Source: Pseudomonadota bacterium (GTDB lineage: Bacteria > Pseudomonadota > Gammaproteobacteria > Acidiferrobacterales > Acidiferrobacteraceae). Taken from it: a DNA stretch of 37,066 nucleotides. Below are positions 1-7,623 of the stretch, one piece after another. Positions within the stretch are counted from its first letter, which is position 1, and each line of letters starts with the position of its first letter. The stretch is from the NCBI GenBank assembly GCA_021785035.1, contig JAJYGP010000041.1, positions 1 through 37,066 of the forward strand, read 5' to 3'. A program made the translations under genes and the position numbers. The notes beneath the pieces were generated by a model. That model was not told the DNA's origin and made no database searches. It saw only the letters and a list, made by a program, of their open reading frames with translations.

Positions 1-14
1 CGTGTAAACAACAA

Positions 15-48
15 AAAACCCCAGAAACATAACGTCTTCTGGGGTTTT
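15..48 (-). terminator. Intrinsic terminator downstream of ssb
   Basis: A perfect 11-bp inverted repeat (arms 15-25 and 38-48, AAAACCCCAGA / TCTGGGGTTTT) encloses a 12-nt loop. Read on the minus strand, the second arm runs into a T tract (complement of the A run at 13-18). It lies 27 bases after the ssb stop, so it should end the ssb transcript. The T-containing arm on the plus strand could also give some termination in the other direction. Confidence 0.88.
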
Positions 49-74
49 ATTTACATATTTAGTGGGAGTGTTCC

Positions 75-551
75 CTAAAACGGTATATCGTCATCGAAAT
101 CATCGCCACCCTTCGAAGCGGACGGAGGGGAGGAACTCGACTCCTGGCGACCACCGCTTGGACCGGATGACTCAAAAGACATATCCGGCGGCCCCTCCAT
201 AGAGCTCCCGGCCCCGCGACCGCCCAACATCTGGAGTTCGCTCCCTATAATTTCCGTCGTATACCGATCTTGTCCGCTTTTATCTTGCCACTTACGAGTC
301 TGGAGACGGCCCTCGACGTAAATTTGCGCGCCCTTTTTCAGGTACTCGTTAGCGATCTCGGCCAACTTCCCAAAAAACACCACCCGGTGCCACTCGGTGC
401 GCTCCTGCTTCTCGCCGGTGGTTTTATCTTTCCAAGACTCGGAGGTGGCAATGTTCAGATTCGCCACAGCTCCGCCACTGGCGACGTAGCGAATCTCGGG
501 ATCCTTTCCCAGATTCCCCACAAGAATAACCTTATTGATACCGCGAGCCAT
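75..551 (-). CDS. ssb: Single-stranded DNA-binding protein SSB
   Basis: SSB coats single-stranded DNA in replication, recombination and repair and recruits partner proteins through its acidic tail. The 158-residue product has an N-terminal OB fold (about residues 1-110, starting [19 protein letters not shown] and containing the conserved [16 protein letters not shown] segment), a Gly/Ser/Pro-rich linker, and the classic C-terminal acidic tip ending DDDIPF. Length is close to that of other gammaproteobacterial SSBs. The ATG is preceded by a GAGGGG ribosome binding site. The gene is divergent from uvrA, as in E. coli, and is followed by a strong terminator, so it is probably monocistronic. Identification is secure. 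Confidence 0.97.
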   Translation of the reverse strand: MARGINKVILVGNLGKDPEIRYVASGGAVANLNIATSESWKDKTTGEKQERTEWHRVVFFGKLAEIANEYLKKGAQIYVEGRLQTRKWQDKSGQDRYTTEIIGSELQMLGGRGAGSSMEGPPDMSFESSGPSGGRQESSSSPPSASKGGDDFDDDIPF

Positions 552-590
552 AAATCCCCCTCAGCGATTGAATAGCGGGCACGCCTATCA

Positions 591-616
591 CGCCACGAGA
601 ACCGCGTTTCGTGGCG
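591..616. repeat. 8-bp inverted repeat in the ssb leader
   Basis: Arms CGCCACGA (591-598) and TCGTGGCG (609-616) form a perfect 8-bp inverted repeat with a 10-nt spacer. It is 40-65 bases upstream of the ssb start, so it could be an operator or an mRNA leader hairpin. No known binding-site consensus was recognised. Confidence 0.5.
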
Positions 617-839
617 CACCCTCAATGGGTCCCTGGCGCTAGTCTATGTGACTACGCGGGGCTTGGGTAGCTAGGACAACAGGCTCCTTCCCCCGCGAAT
701 AAGCCTATGTCCCCGCAAGGACAGCCAACGATGGCCAAGGTCCTAAGCCCTGTCATAGCTGAGCACCCCCTCTTGAATCCTCTGAGAGCGCCTTCCCGAA
801 GATGGCCCGCCCCAAACAGCTTGATTGTTAAAAACGGCG

Positions 840-878
840 TTCTGGGGGCCTATACGGAGCCTACAGGCCCCCCGAGAA
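840..878. other. GC-rich hairpin, possible minus-strand terminator
   Basis: Arms GGGGGCCT (844-851) and AGGCCCCC (865-872) pair perfectly. After a 2-nt bulge, TTCT (840-843) and AGAA (875-878) can extend the stem. On the minus strand the hairpin is followed after six bases by a run of five T (830-834 complement). The gap before the T run is longer than in a standard intrinsic terminator, so function is uncertain. If real, it would end a short minus-strand transcript of unknown identity. Confidence 0.3.
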
Positions 879-1027
879 TACCTCTCTTGGTGGTACTCCA
901 GACCGCGAGGCCGGGCGCTCATACCCAAAGCAAGCGGGTCCGCGAAACCACACGATCGCCTTAGGCCACCGCAGGGGCGGGTCGCTCCGGGTGCACGAAA
1001 ACGCCCCCGTTTCAACATCCCCTCTCT

Positions 1028-1057
1028 TTGCCTTAGACCCGTAGCGCGCCGTATAGT
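1028..1057 (+). promoter_or_regulatory. Candidate sigma70 promoter of uvrA
   Basis: A -35 element TTGCCT (1028-1033) and a -10 element TATAGT (1052-1057) are separated by 18 bases. They match the TTGACA/TATAAT consensus at 4 and 5 of 6 positions. Transcription would start near 1064, leaving a leader of about 20 bases with no clear Shine-Dalgarno sequence. Confidence 0.5.
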
Positions 1058-1084
1058 AGGCAATTCACTTGTGGCTCGAAACGC

Positions 1085-3964
1085 ATGGACTTCATTCGCT
1101 TGCGAGGTGTGCGCACGCATAACCTCAAGAATCTCGACCTCGATCTGCCACGGGATCGCCTGATCGTGATTACCGGCCTCTCAGGGTCAGGGAAATCCTC
1201 ATTGGCTTTCGATACGCTTTATGCGGAAGGGCAACGACGCTACGTCGAATCCTTGTCGGCCTACGCCCGCCAATTTCTTTCGCTCATGTCCAAGCCCGAC
1301 GTCGACTTGATCGAAGGCTTGTCACCCGCCATCTCGATCGAGCAAAAGAGTACGTCCCATAACCCCCGGTCCACGGTCGGCACCGTGACCGAAATCTATG
1401 ACTATCTGCGCCTCTTGTATGCCCGGGTCGGCGAGCCCTGCTGTCCCGTGCACGGCACAGCACTCAACGCAAAGACCGTAAGCCAAATGGTCGATGAGGC
1501 CTTGACGCTCCCGCAAGGTACCAAAGCCATGATCCTGGCGCCCGTCATCTCCGGGCGCAAAGGCGAGGCTCTCAATAAAATCGAGGAACTGAAGGCCCGC
1601 GGCTACGTACGCGCTCGGATCGATGGCCAGGTGGTCGAACTGCAAGACGCCCCGCCGCTCGCCAAGACCCAGAAACACACCATCGAGGCCATCGTGGACC
1701 GCCTCGTCCTGCGCGCGGGCCAAGAGGCCCGGCTTGCAGAATCCTTTGAAAACGCGCTCTCACTATCCGAAGGCTTGGTCCGCCTCGTCACTCTCGTGGC
1801 AGCAGGGGAAACACCGTCTGAGCTGCTCTTTTCGGCGCGCTATGCCTGTCCCCAGTGTGGCTTTAGCCTAGCCGAGCTCGAACCGCGCACCTTCTCGTTC
1901 AATAACCCGGCCGGCGCCTGTCCCGCTTGTGACGGACTCGGCGTCCGCCAGTTCTTCGACCCCGAACGCGTCGTCCAAGACACAAGCTTAAGCCTTCCGG
2001 CCGGCGCGATTCGGGGCTGGGACCGGCGCAACCCCTTCTATTTCCAGATGCTCGAGTCGCTCGCCAAACATTACGGAGTCGACATCGATGAGCCGTTCGA
2101 GGATCTCCCCAAAAAGGTCCGCGACGTCATCCTATATGGGAGCGGCGATGAAACCATCACCTTCTCCTATGTCGAGCGCGGGCGACGGCATCGGCGCAAA
2201 CACACGTTCGAGGGTGTTCTGCCGAACATGGAGCGACGCTACCGCGAGACAGAATCCGCGAGCGTACGCGACGAAATGTCCCGATTCATCGGTACTCAAG
2301 CCTGCGAGACCTGCCTTGGGAGTCGTTTGCGCGAGGAGGCCCGCAATGTGTTCGTCGACGGAAAAGCCATTCATCACGTCACCGGCCTCTCAATTCGTGA
2401 AGCGCACACCTTCTTCTCCCATCTCCTGCTCCCCGGACAGCGTGGCGTCATAGCGGCCAAGATCGTCCACGAGATTGGCGAACGCCTGAAATTTCTCGTC
2501 AACGTCGGTCTCGATTACCTGACGCTTGCGCGCTCGGCGGAAACATTATCGGGCGGGGAGGCTCAGCGTATCCGCTTAGCCTCGCAAATCGGCGCCGGGC
2601 TGGTCGGCGTCATGTACGTCCTCGACGAACCCTCCATAGGACTTCATCAACGCGATAACGGGCGGCTTTTAGCGACCTTGGAGACGCTGCGCGACATGGG
2701 CAACACCGTGATCGTAGTAGAACATGACGAGGAGGCCATCCTGGCCGCGGATCAAGTAATCGACGTCGGCCCTGGTGCCGGCGTCCATGGCGGATATATC
2801 GTGGCGCAAGGAACGCCGGCCGAGGTCATGCAAAACCCTGAATCCTTGACGGGCCGCTACTTAAGCGGCGCCGAAGAGATCGAGATACCGAGCACGCGAC
2901 GAACGGGGCACGGTGAGATCGTAGTCTATGGCGCCCGGGGACATAACCTCTGTGGCGTCGACGTTCATATCCCCGTGGGAACCATGACCTGCGTGACCGG
3001 GGTGTCTGGCTCCGGCAAATCCACTTTGATAAACGACACACTCTATGCGGCGGCCGCAACCCTTCTCAACAAAACGCGACTCGATGTCGCGGCCTACGAC
3101 ACGATTACCGGACTTGAGCACTTCGACAAGGTCGTCGACATCGACCAAAGCCCGATCGGCCGGACCCCGCGCTCGAATCCCGCGACCTACACCGGGCTTT
3201 TTACGCCGCTACGCGAACTCTTTGCCGCCACCACCGAGGCCCGCGAGCGCGGCTTCAACGCCGGGCGCTTCTCCTTTAACGTGCGCGGCGGTCGCTGCGA
3301 GGCCTGTGAAGGCGACGGACTCGTCAAAGTCGAGATGCACTTTCTGCCTGATATGTACGTTCCCTGCGATATCTGCAAGGGCATGCGCTACAACCGGGAA
3401 ACGCTCGAAGTCCGCTACAAGGGCCGCACAATACACGAGGTGCTGCAGATGACGGTGGAAGACGCGCTCGCATTCTTCAATGCTGTCCCCGTCATTCGCC
3501 GCAAACTCGAAACCTTGACGGACGTAGGGCTTTCCTACCTCACCCTAGGGCAGTCCGCTACCACCCTGTCGGGCGGCGAAGCGCAGCGCATAAAGCTCGC
3601 GCGTGAGCTTTCAAAGCGCGATACCGGCCGCACGCTTTATATCTTGGACGAGCCCACGACGGGCTTGCACTTTCACGACATAAAGCAGCTTTTGCGCGTC
3701 CTTCATACTCTTACCGAGCGCGGAAATACGGTCGTCGTCATAGAGCACAATCTCGACGTCATCAAAACCGCCGATTATCTCATCGACCTAGGCCCTGAGG
3801 GTGGAAGCGGCGGAGGACGCATTATGGCGACAGGTACACCAGAACAAGTGGCGGCCCACCCCTCTTCACATACCGGGCGCTATTTGCGGCACAGCCTCGA
3901 AAAACATGCGCACGCGAAGGGCACCTCAATCGCCACTGACCACAAACGGGTCGGCGAGATGTAG
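1085..3964 (+). CDS. uvrA: Excinuclease ABC subunit UvrA
   Basis: UvrA is the DNA-damage-sensing ATPase of nucleotide excision repair; it loads UvrB at lesions. The 959-residue product has two ABC ATPase modules: the first Walker A at residues 31-39 (GLSGSGKSS) and a second GVSGSGKST near residue 640. ABC signatures [12 protein letters not shown] and [12 protein letters not shown] precede Walker B segments [11 protein letters not shown] and [11 protein letters not shown]. CxxC pairs (CPQC/CPAC and CEAC/CDIC) form the zinc modules. The ATG start reproduces the family N-terminus ([18 protein letters not shown]). The C-terminus extends about 20 residues beyond the usual end (HTGRYL) and overlaps the convergent downstream gene by 39 bases. 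The gene is divergent from ssb. Confidence 0.97.
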   Translation: MDFIRLRGVRTHNLKNLDLDLPRDRLIVITGLSGSGKSSLAFDTLYAEGQRRYVESLSAYARQFLSLMSKPDVDLIEGLSPAISIEQKSTSHNPRSTVGTVTEIYDYLRLLYARVGEPCCPVHGTALNAKTVSQMVDEALTLPQGTKAMILAPVISGRKGEALNKIEELKARGYVRARIDGQVVELQDAPPLAKTQKHTIEAIVDRLVLRAGQEARLAESFENALSLSEGLVRLVTLVAAGETPSELLFSARYACPQCGFSLAELEPRTFSFNNPAGACPACDGLGVRQFFDPERVVQDTSLSLPAGAIRGWDRRNPFYFQMLESLAKHYGVDIDEPFEDLPKKVRDVILYGSGDETITFSYVERGRRHRRKHTFEGVLPNMERRYRETESASVRDEMSRFIGTQACETCLGSRLREEARNVFVDGKAIHHVTGLSIREAHTFFSHLLLPGQRGVIAAKIVHEIGERLKFLVNVGLDYLTLARSAETLSGGEAQRIRLASQIGAGLVGVMYVLDEPSIGLHQRDNGRLLATLETLRDMGNTVIVVEHDEEAILAADQVIDVGPGAGVHGGYIVAQGTPAEVMQNPESLTGRYLSGAEEIEIPSTRRTGHGEIVVYGARGHNLCGVDVHIPVGTMTCVTGVSGSGKSTLINDTLYAAAATLLNKTRLDVAAYDTITGLEHFDKVVDIDQSPIGRTPRSNPATYTGLFTPLRELFAATTEARERGFNAGRFSFNVRGGRCEACEGDGLVKVEMHFLPDMYVPCDICKGMRYNRETLEVRYKGRTIHEVLQMTVEDALAFFNAVPVIRRKLETLTDVGLSYLTLGQSATTLSGGEAQRIKLARELSKRDTGRTLYILDEPTTGLHFHDIKQLLRVLHTLTERGNTVVVIEHNLDVIKTADYLIDLGPEGGSGGGRIMATGTPEQVAAHPSSHTGRYLRHSLEKHAHAKGTSIATDHKRVGEM

Positions 3965-4642
3965 ATTGAGAACTGCGGCCGCCGATCTCCCGTAGGCCGC
4001 GATCTCGATCAGACCATTGGCGTTTTCGTAAAAAAACGGCTCGCTGTTTGGCCTGTCCGCAAACGTGCGGGCGCGGGTCAAAGTTCGCCCTCGTACGGTC
4101 AAAGCTCGATGCCCAGGACGCGCGCGGACCCCCGTTATCGCATTACCATAATGATCGATATAAAGGATCTTGTAGCCGTCGTCCGGCCACCCGGGAAAGC
4201 GCGTGAGAGACCCTAGCGCCTCGCCTACCGAACCGCCGCGAGCCAGAGTCGCCGCGGCCGGCGCAAACACATCGCGGCCATGAAAGCTCGCTGCGGCATC
4301 AGGCGGGATAGGTAAAGACACGCAGGCACGCACTTGCGCCTGGCGCGCGACCATCTCGAAGAGCCCGTTGTCCGGCCCCACATAATGGCGTCCTTCGGCT
4401 TTAAAGGCGATCGCCCCACGGGAACCGCCTACCCCCGGATCGACCACCGCCATGATGACGGCCCCCGGCGGAACGTGCCGACAGTACGCGGGCACAAGAT
4501 AGGCCGCGGCCTCGATCGCAAAATTTGGAAGACCATGAAAAAGATCGATGACGGGTACGCCTGGGGCCAGGACGCCGAGCCGGAGATGGACTTGCCCTAC
4601 ATAAGGGTCGTCGATACCAAAATCTGTCAGTAATACGATCAT
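3926..4642 (-). CDS. SAM hydroxide adenosyltransferase family protein (DUF62)
   Basis: The 238-residue product belongs to the SAM chlorinase/fluorinase-like (DUF62) family. Characterised bacterial and archaeal members split S-adenosylmethionine with water into adenosine and methionine. Key family residues are present: D68 and R75 in DPGVGGSR, H121 in FHGRDVFAP, a GPDNG motif (89-93), and the C-terminal-domain motifs [11 protein letters not shown] and [13 protein letters not shown]. The D-R-H set fits hydrolysis rather than halogenation. The ATG start is the natural N-terminus (MIVLLTDFG), although no strong ribosome binding site precedes it. The last 12 codons and stop are antisense to the uvrA 3' end. 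Physiological role is uncertain. Confidence 0.93.
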   Translation of the reverse strand: MIVLLTDFGIDDPYVGQVHLRLGVLAPGVPVIDLFHGLPNFAIEAAAYLVPAYCRHVPPGAVIMAVVDPGVGGSRGAIAFKAEGRHYVGPDNGLFEMVARQAQVRACVSLPIPPDAAASFHGRDVFAPAAATLARGGSVGEALGSLTRFPGWPDDGYKILYIDHYGNAITGVRARPGHRALTVRGRTLTRARTFADRPNSEPFFYENANGLIEIAAYGRSAAAVLNLHLADPFVVSGD

Positions 4643-4886
4643 AGGACATCAGTGTAACGACAGGACACGGATGACGGAAACTTTCATTCCCAAAAGGAGG
4701 AGCTGCTTGCAAAGATAAGCTTTGTGGCGTCCACTTCACACTTAGCGACGGTCGTCGGCAGCTGCTGGTGGTAGACCTGTGAAGGTAAAAGTCCGCAGCC
4801 GCCAGAGCGCGTTGTGGCGCCAACACACCCTTTTGCAGTGGTTTTAGGGTTCGTGCCAGAAAAAAGTCCCCGCCGCACGCAGACAG

Positions 4887-5108
4887 CTAACCTCTGTACA
4901 AGACACAGCCGCCCATCCATACCATCTGACCTTTGCGCGTCCCTGAAACGCGATCAGCTAGATGGTAGAGGTTTTCGGCATGAGCGAGTGTGTAGCGCTC
5001 CCGGGCGCCTGCCGGCGCCCCCGCTTCGGGTCGCAGAGGCTCCGTCCAATACTCGCTTTTTTTCACGTCAACGCGCATCGTTCTAGTAGCGTAAGCCGAT
5101 ACGCCCAT
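4887..5108 (-). CDS. Hypothetical small protein (doubtful)
   Basis: A 73-codon frame starts MGVSAYATRTMRVDVKKSEY and ends GGCVLYRG. From the internal Met at residue 11 the composition looks protein-like, with mixed charged and aromatic residues (YWTEPLRPEAG, YTLAHAENLYHLADRV). I recognise no family, signal peptide or membrane segment. The ribosome binding site is poor before either Met, and third-codon-position GC is not clearly raised, so it may simply be a random open frame in a non-coding stretch. It sits alone in a region without intact neighbours. Confidence 0.2.
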   Translation of the reverse strand: MGVSAYATRTMRVDVKKSEYWTEPLRPEAGAPAGARERYTLAHAENLYHLADRVSGTRKGQMVWMGGCVLYRG

Positions 5109-5229
5109 AACTCACGAAACCGTACGCTTTCTCTTCGAACGCAGCGCGAAAAAAAGCGAGGCCCGGGGAGCCGAAACAATGTCATCGTGTAGAAATGGCG
5201 GAAAGCGCGAGTGGGCTATGGTAAGTGGA

Positions 5230-5249
5230 GATAAGAATATCCGCTTATC
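5230..5249. repeat. AT-rich inverted repeat
   Basis: GATAAG (5230-5235) and CTTATC (5244-5249) are perfect inverted arms around an 8-nt centre, in a locally AT-richer patch of an otherwise GC-rich spacer. It could be an operator half-site pair; no regulator or adjacent intact gene is evident. Confidence 0.3.
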
Positions 5250-5461
5250 AGTCTAGGCATCGCCACGGATCCGCGCGATAAACCCGGTCATGAATTCCGA
5301 TTATCGATGCACGCCCATCGTGCCCGGCCGCCTCATTCCTGGACCAGGCGCTTCGGGGAGGGTCTGAGCCGCATAGTCGCCGCTCCTCACAAAGATAGCG
5401 GGGCACATAAAACAACTAGCGGCATGGGCCGTCTTGTCGATCCTGAAACGTTGAGCCTGGG

Positions 5462-5834
5462 CTACCTCGACAAATTCGATGCGATCGGAAGGCGCGTCGC
5501 GCCCACACTAAGCCGCTTTAAGACCTCGCCCAAATGCCGCTTTACGATCCGCGGGTGCGTATCTCGATAGCGCTTTAGAAACTCTGAGTCCACAGGCACC
5601 GAAAGACCTTGCGCGCACAAGCTCTGCAACGCCTCAGGGACCGCGGGGCCATGAGACCCAAGTCAGAATCGGATACGACCACACTGTCGCACTTTGGGGC
5701 CGACCGATAGAGGGCGGGCGCGACTCGACGGGGCCTCTCTGCGGACAAAACGTCGGAGTCGCCGTCATCATCAGAAGAACCGTGCGTCCGGAGAAACGCT
5801 TTCGCATGCCGATGAGAGAGTGGGCATCAGCCAT
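5462..5834 (-). pseudogene. Possible frameshifted gene remnant after the glycosyltransferase
   Basis: Immediately downstream of, and overlapping, the glycosyltransferase stop (ATGGCTGA), a frame opens with MADAHSLIGMRKRFSGRTVLL but loses protein-like character. A second frame then reads DGDSDVLSAERPRRV ... SVVVSDSDLG, and a third continues GPAVPEALQSLCAQGLSVPV, SEFLKRYRDTHPRIVKRHLG and EVLKRL to a TAG at 5462-5464. The three protein-like pieces in successive frames, plus the overlapping start, suggest a short co-transcribed gene of roughly 120 codons broken by frameshifts. I do not recognise the family. Chance open frames remain a real alternative. Confidence 0.3.
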
Positions 5835-6906
5835 CGGCTACCTCCCGCACCGTCTCCCCCAAAAGCCCCATGACCTCGCCTACGACATCGGCCGGCGCGA
5901 TGGCGAGACACTCGCGATCATAGGGGCATTCGGACCGGTAACACGGGGAACAGGCCGTGGGTCGGCGCAGCAGGTGGGCCGGTGCGCCCCGCGGGCGCCA
6001 CGGCTTTTTAAGCTCGCTTCCGGAATATAAAATCACCATAGGACACGCGACGGCGTCCCCTATGTGCATAGGCCCCGAGTCATTCGTGATTAAAAGTCGC
6101 GCCCGACGCAAAAGCGCCGCTAAATCAGCTAAGGTGGTCCACCCGCAAAGCGACACGGCCCCGGGGACCGCCGCGACAATGGCGTCCCCCGCGGCTTGGT
6201 CACGAGACCCGCCGACCACAACCACACGATGCCCGGTCTCTTGCAAGCGAGCGGCTACATCGATATACCGAGCAAGGGGATAGCAGCGCGCGGTACAGGT
6301 GGCCCCTGGCGCTATCACCACAAAGCCTCCGCGAACACCGCGTGCACGCAACAGAGTGTCCACACCGGTCTGAACGTCCTGGCCGATCACTACCCTGAGG
6401 GCCGTCGCCCCCGGCCCGCCCACCGGAATTCCGACCTCCTTCAGGAGCTGAAGATTTCGGTCCACTTGATGCGCGGAATCCGGCAACGGCCGCACCCAAT
6501 GGGTCAAAAGCCCGCCGCCGAACGCTTGCGACTGGGCGATGCGTAAGGGTATCCCGGCGAGATAGCACGCGTAGGCTGAAGGAAACGGACTTTGAAAAAA
6601 GCTCGTAAAAAGAAAAGCGGCCTCAAAGTCTCGACGCCTAAGCTCGTTAATAAAGTCTTGCTCGCGGGCCGGGTTAAAAGGCATCCCCTGACGGGCTTCC
6701 TGCCAAAGAGCCCGATGAACAAAGACCTCGTCCACTTCCGCTAAGAGCCCAGCCGCGGCCGCGCCAGCCCGCGAGACCAGAAGCGTAATCTGGGCCTTGG
6801 GAAACGCCCGGCGCAGCACCCGGACCGCTGGCGCGAGCATAATGACGTCCCCGATACCGGCGAGACGGACCACGAGAATCCGGGTGAGATTTTCAAAGGC
6901 TTCCAT
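5827..6906 (-). CDS. Glycosyltransferase family 9 (heptosyltransferase-like)
   Basis: Family 9 enzymes such as WaaC/WaaF transfer heptose from ADP-heptose to the lipopolysaccharide inner core at the cytoplasmic face of the inner membrane. The 359-residue product has the N-terminal GT-B signature ILVVRLAGIGDVIMLAPAVR (about residues 10-29), a second Rossmann domain, and the family's nucleotide-sugar segment TNDSGPMHIGDAVACPMVI near residue 275. A cysteine-bearing tail motif (CSPCYRSECPYDRECL) precedes the end, as in many heptosyltransferase-like proteins. The ATG has an AGGGG sequence 12 bases upstream. A weak promoter precedes it and a possible broken gene follows. The acceptor sugar cannot be told from sequence. 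Confidence 0.88.
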   Translation of the reverse strand: MEAFENLTRILVVRLAGIGDVIMLAPAVRVLRRAFPKAQITLLVSRAGAAAAGLLAEVDEVFVHRALWQEARQGMPFNPAREQDFINELRRRDFEAAFLFTSFFQSPFPSAYACYLAGIPLRIAQSQAFGGGLLTHWVRPLPDSAHQVDRNLQLLKEVGIPVGGPGATALRVVIGQDVQTGVDTLLRARGVRGGFVVIAPGATCTARCYPLARYIDVAARLQETGHRVVVVGGSRDQAAGDAIVAAVPGAVSLCGWTTLADLAALLRRARLLITNDSGPMHIGDAVACPMVILYSGSELKKPWRPRGAPAHLLRRPTACSPCYRSECPYDRECLAIAPADVVGEVMGLLGETVREVADG

Positions 6907-6933
6907 GCCGGCGGTACCCCTACGAGAGGCCTG

Positions 6934-6962
6934 ATTACATCGTTAACGCCGCTTGCTGGGAA
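6934..6962 (-). promoter_or_regulatory. Candidate promoter of the glycosyltransferase gene
   Basis: On the minus strand a TTCCCA -35 element (6957-6962) and a TGTAAT -10 element (6934-6939) are spaced by 17 bases, matching consensus at 4 and 5 of 6 positions. The -10 lies 27 bases before the ATG. Confidence 0.4.
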
Positions 6963-7025
6963 TCGGCCTAAGGGACGGGGTACGACCCGCTAAAACATAA
7001 TCGCGCTGGAAAGAAAGTCCGCGCA

Positions 7026-7051
7026 CCGCGGGTATCCAAGAAAACCCGCGG
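7026..7051 (-). terminator. Possible terminator hairpin downstream of rplQ
   Basis: Arms CCGCGGGT (7026-7033) and ACCCGCGG (7044-7051) pair perfectly around a 10-nt loop. On the minus strand a T-rich TTTCTTT follows about ten bases after the stem. The gap makes this a weak intrinsic terminator candidate. Confidence 0.35.
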
Positions 7052-7121
7052 CAACACAGGGCCCCTATCGGCGCCCGACCGGCCAAGGACGTACCCTGTC
7101 GACTGCTTTGGGAATAAGGAG

Positions 7122-7147
7122 ACCCGGCCCGCGATCGCAAGCCGGGT
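7122..7147 (-). terminator. Hairpin about 60 bases after rplQ
   Basis: Arms ACCCGGC (7122-7128) and GCCGGGT (7141-7147) form a 7-bp stem with a 12-nt loop. There is no T run, so it is at best a pause or Rho-assisted site, or a 3'-end stabilising hairpin for the ribosomal transcript. Confidence 0.35.
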
Positions 7148-7207
7148 AACACGTAGAACATGCGTCTGGCACTCGGGATTTTAAGCCCGCCGCACCGATC
7201 CGCCTCT

Positions 7208-7606
7208 TTACTTTTGGGCTATCTCGCCCGAATCACCTTGCGCGTTCTCCGGACGATCCATCAACTGCACGACCGCCATAGGCGCCGTATCTCCGGCACG
7301 CAGACCGACCTTCAAAATGCGCAGATAACCGCCGGCGCGTTCCCGATAGCGTACACCGAGCTCATCAAAAAGCTTGGTGACGATCTCGCGATCGCCCAGG
7401 CGGGCAAACGCTAAGCGGCGATTCGCAACCGTAGCCACCTTAGCCATGGTGATAAGCGGCTCAGCTATACGCCGCAGCTCCTTAGCCTTCGGCAAGGTCG
7501 TGATGATCTGCTCATGCCGAAATAGCGATGTCGCCATATTCTTGAAAAGCGCCTTTCGGTGCGCGCTTGTGACGTTAAACTTCCGCCCACTCTTACCGTG
7601 CCGCAT
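7208..7606 (-). CDS. rplQ: 50S ribosomal protein L17
   Basis: L17 is a large-subunit protein near the peptide exit tunnel. The 132-residue product begins [20 protein letters not shown], the invariant bacterial L17 N-terminus, and contains the expected [19 protein letters not shown] segment. It is last in the alpha-type operon (rpsM-rpsK-rpsD-rpoA-rplQ), 17 bases after rpoA, with a GAGGAT ribosome binding site before its ATG. The cluster ends here: the next gene on the strand is an unrelated glycosyltransferase after a hairpin-bearing spacer. Confidence 0.98.
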   Translation of the reverse strand: MRHGKSGRKFNVTSAHRKALFKNMATSLFRHEQIITTLPKAKELRRIAEPLITMAKVATVANRRLAFARLGDREIVTKLFDELGVRYRERAGGYLRILKVGLRAGDTAPMAVVQLMDRPENAQGDSGEIAQK

Positions 7607-7623
7607 GACTTATCCTCGCCCCT

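Larger units (their letters stand above)
552..1084. other. Divergent ssb-uvrA spacer, no intact gene seen
   Basis: This 533-base spacer separates divergent ssb and uvrA. It holds a uvrA promoter candidate (1028-1057) and several inverted repeats: arms 591-598/609-616 in the ssb leader, 708-712/719-723, 844-851/865-872, and 974-979/1002-1007. Open frames here (for example 743-1120 minus, 125 codons) have no recognisable domain, and one overlaps the uvrA start. No canonical gammaproteobacterial LexA box (CTGT-N8-ACAG) was seen by eye. The structured 840-1007 part could encode a small RNA, but nothing matches a family I recognise. Confidence 0.5.
4643..5461. other. Long region without a convincing gene
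   Basis: About 820 bases between the SAM hydroxide adenosyltransferase gene and the possible pseudogene carry no reading frame with a recognisable domain. The most protein-like frame is 4887-5108 (minus, listed separately). Structural elements include a perfect 7-bp hairpin with tetraloop (arms 5003-5009 and 5014-5020) and a small AT-rich inverted repeat at 5230-5249. No tRNA, known ncRNA, IS end or attachment site was recognised. Confidence 0.45.
6907..7207. other. Spacer between rplQ and the glycosyltransferase gene
   Basis: This 301-base spacer follows the last gene of the ribosomal cluster. It contains two hairpins (7122-7147 and 7026-7051) that may end the rplQ transcript and a promoter candidate (6934-6962) for the glycosyltransferase gene. 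A 72-codon open frame (6943-7161, minus) shows no domain and is probably chance. Confidence 0.5.

Noticed and set aside
743-1120. Minus-strand open frame of 125 codons in the ssb-uvrA spacer
   Set aside because: Arg/Gly/Pro-rich random-looking composition, overlaps the uvrA start and promoter, and includes inverted-repeat DNA.
5307-5570. Plus-strand 87-codon frame
   Set aside because: It lies opposite the possible decayed minus-strand coding sequence, has no ribosome binding site of note and no recognisable domain.
6961-7060. Resemblance of a GAAAGAAAGTCC stretch to the RNase P RNA core
   Set aside because: The other conserved RNase P RNA blocks and the needed length are absent from this 301-base spacer.
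6943-7161. Minus-strand 72-codon frame between rplQ and the glycosyltransferase
   Set aside because: No family, low-complexity Arg/Ser composition, and it spans the hairpins of the spacer.
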